Notes under the pieces: generated by a model
What the model was told of the DNA's origin: nothing
The model's database searches: none
What the model saw: only the letters and a program-made list of their open reading frames with translations
Made by a program: the position numbers and the translations under genes
Part shown: in pieces, positions 7,211 through 13,221 of the stretch
Position numbering within the stretch: the stretch's first letter is position 1
How the letters are laid out: each line of letters starts with the position of its first letter
NCBI GenBank assembly: GCA_035293565.1
Contig: DATGMP010000034.1
Coordinates: 1 to 26,927 of the forward strand
Source of the DNA: DATGMP01 sp035293565
GTDB taxonomy: Bacteria; Pseudomonadota; Alphaproteobacteria; BOG-932; Roseiterribacteraceae
Length of the DNA stretch: 26,927 nt
Direction: 5' to 3'

Positions 7211-7367
7211 GGACAGAATCCTCCCTTAAATGATTAGCGATCCTGTGACGTGTACTCCTAAGGTATTCTAGGGGAACCAACTTCGCGGCTTTTGCCTTTC
7301 ATGGTTCAGAAACGTAAATTCCTATACAGTCGCTAGTCGGGCGTAGAGGGAAGAGCACGATTCCGAC

Positions 7368-7562
7368 ATGGACGATACGAGCTGGATAATCCCCGGAATT
7401 TTCGGCCTGATCCTCACGATCGGGGCGGCCACGTTCGTGATCCATATGTTATTCGAGCACGTCAAGGCCAAGCGCAACCGAACTTATAAGACCCTTGAGG
7501 AGCACCGCAGCCTCAATGCCGGTCGCCTGGAGCGATCGAGCCGCGGCGCCGGCACGCGTTAA
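7368..7562 (+). CDS. Small single-pass membrane protein
   Basis: A 64-residue protein with one hydrophobic segment (about residues 7-29: W-I-I-P-G-I-F-G-L-I-L-T-I-G-A-A) and a basic, hydrophilic C-terminal half (K-A-K-R-N-R), suggesting the C-terminus is cytoplasmic. The family is not recognised. A purine-rich GGGAAGAG lies rather far (about 13 bases) upstream of the ATG, so the start is less certain. It is first of a plus-strand series and divergent from the hydrolase/lipocalin pair. Confidence 0.6.
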   Translation: MDDTSWIIPGIFGLILTIGAATFVIHMLFEHVKAKRNRTYKTLEEHRSLNAGRLERSSRGAGTR

Positions 7563-7570
7563 CGCGTTTT
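7554..7570 (+). terminator. Weak terminator-like palindrome over the stop codon
   Basis: ACGCGTTAACGCGT (7554-7567) is a perfect 14-bp palindrome followed by TTT. In RNA it can fold as a 5-bp stem with a TTAA loop that contains the TAA stop of the 64-residue gene. The short stem makes it a weak terminator at best; it may equally be chance or a DNA-binding site. Confidence 0.3.
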
Positions 7571-7648
7571 GCAGATCGAGTCGCCTTCGGCTTGATCCCA
7601 GCCCAAGCATTCCCGATTTAAGGGGCAGGATTAACCCCGCATCAGCCC

Positions 7649-7840
7649 ATGAGTCGCTCCCCCCTCGTCAACAAAGCTCGCGCCCGACTAGCCGAGCAGC
7701 GTCAGAAAGACATGGAGCGCTGGCAGACCGGCTCGAACTCCTTCCGGCGGACCATGATCCGATGGATGCTCCGGATCGTGGCGATCACGCTGATCCTGGT
7801 GCTCGCCCTTTATCGGATCGGCGGCGGCCGGTTCTTCTAG
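7649..7840 (+). CDS. Small single-pass membrane protein
   Basis: A 63-residue protein with a strongly basic amphipathic N-terminal half (K-A-R-A-R-L-A-E-Q-R-Q-K) and one membrane segment near the C-terminus (about 40-57: M-L-R-I-V-A-I-T-L-I-L-V-L-A-L-Y), ending R-I-G-G-G-R-F-F. It has a tail-anchored layout with the N-terminus probably in the cytoplasm. The family is not recognised. No strong ribosome-binding site is seen. It lies 86 bases after the preceding small membrane protein on the same strand. Confidence 0.6.
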   Translation: MSRSPLVNKARARLAEQRQKDMERWQTGSNSFRRTMIRWMLRIVAITLILVLALYRIGGGRFF

Positions 7841-7946
7841 GTCCGATTGATATTTCAGTATTCATGTCGGAGCGAATCTGCGATTAATTTCCGTAGCTTT
7901 GGGCCGCTTCGCCAATGTTTAACTCTTCGCGGCTTCCATAGAACAG

Positions 7947-8339
7947 ATGATGCTCGCGACCAAAGGGATGCCCGCACCGCTCACGCCCGACGAGCTGCTC
8001 GCCAGAGCAGACTTGGCGGGCCGGGCCCGTGTCGTTTCGATCCATCGCCTGGAAGATCGCAGCGGCCGGGTCGCCACGCTCAAATTCTATGGAGTGATCA
8101 AGGGAAGGCCCATCGTGCGGCGGCCGCGCATGCTTGCCTGGCTGCCCTGGGGGCGCACGGTCATCGTGCGCATGCGCTCGGCTAAGCGCGGGCCAGACGG
8201 GCATCTCCTACCCGGCGAATGGTCCGACGGCTATCGTAAAGGCGATACGGTCATGACCCACCTCGCCTGGGACCCGGACGCTCAGGCTTATTCGACAATT
8301 TGGTGGAACGCGGTCTGGCTGGCGCCGCACCCCAAATAG
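7947..8339 (+). CDS. Uncharacterised protein, 130 residues
   Basis: The product is not recognised. It has no signal peptide or membrane segment. The core reads like a small beta-rich domain: repeated strands (R-A-R-V-V-S-I, V-A-T-L-K-F-Y-G-V-I-K-G, T-V-I-V-R-M-R-S) and a Trp-rich C-terminus (S-T-I-W-W-N-A-V-W-L). The start is uncertain: ATGs occur at 7947, 7950 and 7968 and none has a good Shine-Dalgarno sequence. It precedes the alpha/beta hydrolase by 28 bases and is probably co-transcribed with it. Confidence 0.6.
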   Translation: MMLATKGMPAPLTPDELLARADLAGRARVVSIHRLEDRSGRVATLKFYGVIKGRPIVRRPRMLAWLPWGRTVIVRMRSAKRGPDGHLLPGEWSDGYRKGDTVMTHLAWDPDAQAYSTIWWNAVWLAPHPK

Positions 8340-8367
8340 AAGGCAAGCGCCAGATCGGGGGGAGTAG

Positions 8368-9198
8368 ATGGAGTACGTAACGCGGGACGGCGTGCGACTT
8401 GCCTATACCGAAGCCGGTCGAGGGGATCCGTCAATCCTTCTGGTGCACGGAATGCAGTGCGATCACACGCACATGCAGCCGCTCTTCGACCATTTCGCGC
8501 GCAAGCATCGCGTCGTCTCGATCGATCTGCGCGGACATGGCGCGAGCGATAAGCCTGGGAGCGACTATTCCAATGCAATGTTCAACGATGACATCGGACT
8601 CATTTGCTCATCTCTCGGGCTGCGGCGGCCTATCGGCATCGGCCATAGCTTCGGCGGGAGCACGCTTCTCTATACGGCGATCCACCAGCCCGACATGCTC
8701 GGCGGCATCGTCTTATTGGATTCGGGCGTGCGAAGCGCGGCGAGCCGCCAGGCCGAGCTCGGTCACGCCCACGGCGCAGTCTCAGGGCCGGAGAACCAAG
8801 CTCAATCCGCCCGATTCCTAGCGGCGCGCTTATTCGGGCCTGATGACCCGGTCGATCTACGAGATCGGATCATCGAACAAATGATGTCGGCGCCAAGCCA
8901 TGTCAGAGAGCCGATGCGCAAGACGGTCTTGGAATTCGACGCGGCCTCCGCAGCGCGGGACTGTATGGTGCCCGCCCTCTTCCTGCTCGCGGACCGCCCC
9001 TTCACCGACGTCGAGACGCTGGAGCAGCTCGGAACCAACTGGCGCGTCGGTCAGGTAGTCGGCGCCGGACACTTCATCCAGTTAATCGTGCCCGACCAGG
9101 TAACGGCGATGATCGATCGGTTTCTGGAGCTGCTTCCCCGAGCTGATCAGCCTGTCAGGCGCACTTTCCCGCCGTCGGCGGCATCCGCAGGCGTATAG
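8368..9198 (+). CDS. Alpha/beta hydrolase
   Basis: A 276-residue alpha/beta hydrolase. I-L-L-V-H-G-M and D-L-R-G-H-G-A-S-D-K-P-G are the usual strand-3/strand-4 motifs. The nucleophile elbow is G-H-S-F-G-G (S94), the acid is probably D209 or D214, and the base is H235 (G-A-G-H-F-I-Q). It resembles the fluoroacetate dehalogenase/epoxide hydrolase/3-oxoadipate enol-lactonase group, but the substrate cannot be fixed. A G-rich Shine-Dalgarno (GGGGGGAG) lies immediately upstream. The last 52 bases overlap the 3' end of the convergent cheR gene, so no terminator separates the two. Confidence 0.88.
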   Translation: MEYVTRDGVRLAYTEAGRGDPSILLVHGMQCDHTHMQPLFDHFARKHRVVSIDLRGHGASDKPGSDYSNAMFNDDIGLICSSLGLRRPIGIGHSFGGSTLLYTAIHQPDMLGGIVLLDSGVRSAASRQAELGHAHGAVSGPENQAQSARFLAARLFGPDDPVDLRDRIIEQMMSAPSHVREPMRKTVLEFDAASAARDCMVPALFLLADRPFTDVETLEQLGTNWRVGQVVGAGHFIQLIVPDQVTAMIDRFLELLPRADQPVRRTFPPSAASAGV

Positions 9199-9992
9199 AA
9201 ACCCGGCGTTCCCTGGGACGTCCTGAACTTGTCCGTTATACCCAGAACAGTCTCCGAAGCACCCAACACCAAATATCCATCCGCCGGCATCTGCTTGGCG
9301 ATCGCCGCGAGTACCTGCCGCTTTGTCGCGAGATCGAAATAGATGAGCACGTTGCGACAGAAGACGATGTCGAACTTGCCCAGCGACGACAGATCATGGA
9401 GCAGGTTGGCGCGCTTGAAGTGGGTCATCGAACGGATCTCGTCCGATAGCTGCCATTTGTCGCCGTTCCGTTTGAAGTACTTGATGAGCAGCTTGGCCGG
9501 CATGCCGCGCTGCACCTCGAACGTGCTGTACTCGCCCGATTGCGCGCGCTCGACCATCTCGGTCGAGAGATCGGTCCCGACGATCTCGATTTTCCAGCCA
9601 TTGAGCTCGGCGCCGCGCTCCTTCAACAGCAGAGCCAGCGAATAGGCTTCCTGTCCGGACGAAGAGGCAGCCGACCAGATGCGCAATGTCCGCCGATCCG
9701 CACGCGCCTTCAGAAGCTGCGGCAGCATGACGTCGCGGACGAGATCGAACGGCTTGATGTCGCGGAAGAAGAACGACTCGTTCGTCGTCATCGCCTCGGC
9801 GACGTCGCGGATCTGCACATCCGCTGGCCTGCTCCGCACTTGATCGGCGAGCTGAGCAACGTTCTCGAGCTTCCATTTGCGGGCAATGGGCGCAAGTCGC
9901 GCCTCAAGCAAATATGCCTTGTCCGGGGTCAGCTCCAATCCGGATTGCGCCTTCACTACCCGCGCCAGCGTTTCGAAGTCTTGTGGACGCAT
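9147..9992 (-). CDS. cheR: Chemotaxis protein methyltransferase CheR
   Basis: A 281-residue S-adenosylmethionine-dependent enzyme that methylates glutamates on chemoreceptors. It has an N-terminal helical domain (1-70), then T-T-N-E-S-F-F-F-R-D (69-78), the SAM-binding loop S-A-A-S-S-S-G-Q-E-A-Y-S (107-118; many homologues have S-A-A-C-S-T-G-E-E-P-Y-S) and F-C-R-N-V-L-I-Y-F-D. It begins 3 bases after the cheB stop and is last in the chemotaxis operon. Its 3' end overlaps the convergent hydrolase gene by 52 bases. The receptor in this window lacks an obvious C-terminal CheR-tethering pentapeptide. Confidence 0.95.
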   Translation of the reverse strand: MRPQDFETLARVVKAQSGLELTPDKAYLLEARLAPIARKWKLENVAQLADQVRSRPADVQIRDVAEAMTTNESFFFRDIKPFDLVRDVMLPQLLKARADRRTLRIWSAASSSGQEAYSLALLLKERGAELNGWKIEIVGTDLSTEMVERAQSGEYSTFEVQRGMPAKLLIKYFKRNGDKWQLSDEIRSMTHFKRANLLHDLSSLGKFDIVFCRNVLIYFDLATKRQVLAAIAKQMPADGYLVLGASETVLGITDKFRTSQGTPGFYTPADAADGGKVRLTG

Positions 9993-9995
9993 TTC

Positions 9996-11132
9996 CTATG
10001 CCCTCGGGAGTGTAATCGTTCTTAGTTTCGGACCGATCTGGTCAATCGGTAGGATCGACGAGCAAAGCCCGGCATTCGCCACCGCGCCCGGCATGCCCCA
10101 AACGACGCTCGTCGCCTGATCCTGGCCGATGACCGAGCCGCCAGCCGCGACAACCGCCCTGCAGCCTCGTAGCCCGTCATGCCCCATGCCGGTGAGGATG
10201 ACCGCGAGCACGGCCGGACCATAGATATCGACGATGCTCGTCATCATCGGATCGACGGACGGACGGCAGTAATTTTCAGGCGGCTCCTTCGTGAGCCGAA
10301 TGACCGGCGCCGCTCTGGTGTTCGTGACCTTCATATGAAAGTCGCCGGGCGCAATATGGATACGGCCGCGTTCGACCGGCATGCCGTCGGTCGCTTCGAC
10401 CGCGTCCACGCCGCAGATCCGCGTGATGTGATGCGCCAGCATCGTCGTGAAGGTCGGCGGCATATGCTGGGTCAGCAGAATCGGCAGATTGAAGGTCGGG
10501 GCGAGATGCTTCAGCACGTCGTAAAGAGCTTGCGGTCCGCCGGTCGAGCTGCCCATCGCGATGATTTGGGGCGCCATCGTCGACGCTGCGCGCAACACAG
10601 GTTGCGACGGCGGCTCGACAAGGAGCGCGCGGCGAGCGGGAACAGCCGAGAGGCGTCGATCCGTCGAATGTGCGGGGCGTCCGGAGCGCGCGACGGCGCC
10701 CAGCGACCTGACCTTCTCCAGAAGCTCCCGATTGAACGCCGCAGGCCCCATCATGTCCCGCGACGAGGTCGGCTTGGGAACGTAGTCGGCGGCGCCCGCG
10801 GCAAGTGCCTTCAGCGTGACGTCGGCATTCTTGAGTGTCAGTGTCGACGCCATGATGATTTTGGCGTGAGGCGCTTTTTCCAGCAGGAAAGGAATGGCCG
10901 AGAGACCATCCATCTCGGGCATTTCGATATCGAGTACGATGACGTCGACCGGATGGCGCGCCAGAGCCGCGATCGCTTGCCGCCCGTCGGCGACCGTAAC
11001 CGCGATCTCGACATCGCCCGCGCCTTCGAGTGTGCGCGCGATCAAGCCGCGTATAACCGCGGAATCGTCGACGATCATCACGCGAATGGGCGAGTTGGGT
11101 ACCGGCGGATTGGCGGGCGCGGTCAGCGTCAT
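9996..11132 (-). CDS. cheB: Chemotaxis response regulator methylesterase CheB
   Basis: A 378-residue protein with a receiver domain (acidic pair D22/D23, phosphoacceptor D68 in V-L-D-I-E-M-P, K120), a linker of about 65 residues and a C-terminal methylesterase/glutamine deamidase domain. The catalytic triad is visible as S196 (M-G-S-S-T-G-G-P), H223 (T-Q-H-M-P-P) and D319 (G-M-G-H-D-G). When phosphorylated by CheA it demethylates receptors, opposing CheR. It lies 31 bases after cheY2 and 3 bases before cheR, forming the adaptation pair of the operon. Confidence 0.96.
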   Translation of the reverse strand: MTLTAPANPPVPNSPIRVMIVDDSAVIRGLIARTLEGAGDVEIAVTVADGRQAIAALARHPVDVIVLDIEMPEMDGLSAIPFLLEKAPHAKIIMASTLTLKNADVTLKALAAGAADYVPKPTSSRDMMGPAAFNRELLEKVRSLGAVARSGRPAHSTDRRLSAVPARRALLVEPPSQPVLRAASTMAPQIIAMGSSTGGPQALYDVLKHLAPTFNLPILLTQHMPPTFTTMLAHHITRICGVDAVEATDGMPVERGRIHIAPGDFHMKVTNTRAAPVIRLTKEPPENYCRPSVDPMMTSIVDIYGPAVLAVILTGMGHDGLRGCRAVVAAGGSVIGQDQATSVVWGMPGAVANAGLCSSILPIDQIGPKLRTITLPRA

Positions 11133-11163
11133 CTCGTTGTTTCCGAGGGGTGGCGACCCGGCC

Positions 11164-11529
11164 TCAGAGCAAACCGATCTGTTCGAACTTAGCTTGCACG
11201 ATCTCCATATCGAAGGGCTTCATAATGTACTCATCCGCTCCCTCCTCGAGCGCCTGCATGATGTGCTCGATCTCGCTGTTGGTCGTGCAGAGGACGATCT
11301 TAGGATGGCTGCCATGCGGCATCGCCCGAATTTCCTTCAGGCATTCGATCCCGGACATCCCCGGCATATTCCAGTCCAGAAGGATCGCATCGGGCATGTC
11401 CGACACGCATTCGTCGAGCGCCTTCTCGCCGTCCTCCGCTTCGCGGCATGCAAATTTCAGATCTTCCACGATCTGACGCGCAAACCTGCGGATGACGCGA
11501 CTGTCGTCGACTACAAGACACGACATCAT
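11164..11529 (-). CDS. CheY-type response regulator (second copy)
   Basis: A 121-residue stand-alone receiver with D8/D9, phosphoacceptor D52 (L-L-D-W-N-M-P-G-M-S-G), T82 and K104 (I-M-K-P-F-D). There is no output domain. The frame is open to 11700, but the ATG at 11529 has AGGAG 7 bases upstream and gives the normal receiver N-terminus. It is clearly divergent from the other CheY at 16429 and may be either a motor-binding regulator or a phosphate sink, as in other alphaproteobacteria with several CheYs. It lies 26 bases after the unknown 394-residue gene and before cheB. Confidence 0.93.
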   Translation of the reverse strand: MMSCLVVDDSRVIRRFARQIVEDLKFACREAEDGEKALDECVSDMPDAILLDWNMPGMSGIECLKEIRAMPHGSHPKIVLCTTNSEIEHIMQALEEGADEYIMKPFDMEIVQAKFEQIGLL

Positions 11530-11555
11530 CTTCGTTCTCCTACTTCGCTCTTTAG

Positions 11556-12740
11556 CTATATCGGCCGCGCGAGAACGCTGTTCACCGCGTGGATTATCTC
11601 GTCGAGGATTTCGTAATTGGCCTGCCGATTGGGAAAGGATTCGGTCAGACGGTCCCAGACTTCGTGCGCGTGCTGGAGCATTCCGATGCCGGTGCCGCAT
11701 TCCGTAAAATGGGTCTGCGCATCGGACAGGAACTTGATGAAGCGGCTTGGTCCAGATCCATGAACGAACAGATCGTTGAAAGCCCGCTCATACTCGGAGA
11801 GGATCAACTCGACGTTCCGGAGATGCCGGAACAGCTCGGTCTGAAGGGATTGAAAGCGAGCCTTCGCAGAATTCCGCAGCATCGGCGGATAGGCCAACAC
11901 GAGACGCGGCCAGTCGTTGAGCCACGATCCCATATCCAAGATGGCGCGCTGCAGCGTCTCGAAGATCCAGGAGAAATAGAGCGTTCCTTTCCAGGCGTGA
12001 AAGCGTTCGATGCAGTTCGCCGTTGGCAGACCGAAGGCCGCCGCGAGACCCTCGAGGGCGGGCACATCCTTGAGGTCCCACAGCATGTCAAGCAGCCGGT
12101 CGAGCGCATGGCGCGTCTCGGCGGCGCCTTCTCCGGTTACGGCCGACAGGATCTGTCGAAAGCGCTCGCGGATAAAGGCGCGGATCTCTTGCCATTCGCT
12201 TTCAGGAATGTCGCAATAGCTCTTGTCAGCTTCGACCTGGGCGCGCTCGAAGAGGTCGCGGATCAGGAATGGGGCAAAAGAGGGGAGCGTGTCGAGCAAC
12301 TCCAGGACGCGCGCATCCGCTTCGAGGGCCTTGCGCCGTTCGGGATCGCGCACGTCGACGACATCTCCCATCATATGGATGAACTCGCGGCGCTCGAAAA
12401 AAAAGGTTTGCCCGCCTTCGCTGAGCCGGTGCCCGTTGAACGGCAGATAGATCTTCGTTCCGACCTTCAGTTCCTTGCCGATTCCAAATCCCCGCGAGAC
12501 TTGGCGGAGATCCTTGAACATGACGATCTTGTTGAGAACGGGCGTCTCGAAAAGAAGCTTGTGTTCGAGGCCATCGGTCGCATTCGCGAGCTCATCTCCG
12601 ACCCGCAGGCAATTGAGCACACGCGGCGAGCCGGACTGAAGGAAATATGCAATGATGTTGGACCTGCGCGACGCTCCTCCCGATGGTAGGTTAGAGGACC
12701 CCGCAGGGCTTCCAGCTCCTTGGGAAGCCGCGTTTTCCAT
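11556..12740 (-). CDS. Unknown 394-residue protein embedded in the chemotaxis operon
   Basis: I do not recognise this protein. The first 25 residues are Ser/Gly/Ala-rich and probably disordered. Residues about 28-125 look like a mixed alpha/beta region (N-I-I-A-Y-F-L-Q-S-G, K-I-V-M-F-K-D-L, G-T-K-I-Y-L-P-F-N-G). The rest, about 130-394, is predicted mostly helical with many Trp/Phe/Leu positions (S-E-W-Q-E-I-R-A-F-I, F-S-W-I-F-E-T-L-Q-R). There is no signal peptide, membrane segment, receiver, CheW or kinase motif. The ATG is 1 base after the cheW stop and the gene precedes cheY2 by 26 bases, so it is translated as part of the che operon. It is likely a cytoplasmic chemotaxis accessory protein (inference from position only). 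Confidence 0.85.
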   Translation of the reverse strand: MENAASQGAGSPAGSSNLPSGGASRRSNIIAYFLQSGSPRVLNCLRVGDELANATDGLEHKLLFETPVLNKIVMFKDLRQVSRGFGIGKELKVGTKIYLPFNGHRLSEGGQTFFFERREFIHMMGDVVDVRDPERRKALEADARVLELLDTLPSFAPFLIRDLFERAQVEADKSYCDIPESEWQEIRAFIRERFRQILSAVTGEGAAETRHALDRLLDMLWDLKDVPALEGLAAAFGLPTANCIERFHAWKGTLYFSWIFETLQRAILDMGSWLNDWPRLVLAYPPMLRNSAKARFQSLQTELFRHLRNVELILSEYERAFNDLFVHGSGPSRFIKFLSDAQTHFTECGTGIGMLQHAHEVWDRLTESFPNRQANYEILDEIIHAVNSVLARPI

Positions 12741-12741
12741 T

Positions 12742-13221
12742 TTATGCGGCCTCTAGCTGCGCCAGGTCGAACATCCGCGCGACATCGACGATCACGAGAA
12801 GCCGCTCATCCAGTCGCACGATTCCTGTCGAGATCTCGCGCCAGGAAGCGTCGAGGGTCGTAGGGTTCGGCTCGACCGCGGCGGCGGGAAAACTCATGAC
12901 CTCGCCCACCTCGTCGACGAGCAGGCTATAGAGCTCCGTATTGTGCTCCACGACGATCGAAACCTGTTCGCCCTGTTCGGACTTGGCAAGGCCGAGCCTG
13001 CTGCGAACATCGATCGCGGTCACGATCCGGCCGCGAAGATTGAGCGCGCCTGCGATCCATGCGGGCGCCAGCGGAATACGGGTGATGCGCTGAGGCCCGA
13101 GAACATCCTGAACCTTGAGGACCGGAATGCCGAATAGCTGCCCCGCGATCACGGTCGTGACGAATTCACGCGTATCGTCCTTGCCTGCCGCGTCCTGGAG
13201 CCCCTGGAGTTTTTCGCTCAT
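12742..13221 (-). CDS. cheW: Chemotaxis coupling protein CheW
   Basis: A 159-residue CheW adaptor linking receptors to CheA. Visible motifs are F-V-T-T-V-I-A-G-Q-L-F-G-I-P-V-L-K-V-Q, the I-T-R-I-P-L-A-P-A-W-I-A-G-A-L-N-L-R-G-R block and L-V-D-E-V-G-E-V-M. The start at 13221 overlaps the cheA stop in an ATGA junction, so the two are translationally coupled; the longer open frame to 13380 lies inside cheA and is rejected. The gene is followed after a single base by the unknown 394-residue gene. Confidence 0.95.
   Translation of the reverse strand: MSEKLQGLQDAAGKDDTREFVTTVIAGQLFGIPVLKVQDVLGPQRITRIPLAPAWIAGALNLRGRIVTAIDVRSRLGLAKSEQGEQVSIVVEHNTELYSLLVDEVGEVMSFPAAAVEPNPTTLDASWREISTGIVRLDERLLVIVDVARMFDLAQLEAA

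Noticed and set aside
7273..7310. GGAAC as part of a possible EcfG (general stress) promoter
   Set aside because: No CGTT was found at the required 16-18 base spacing.
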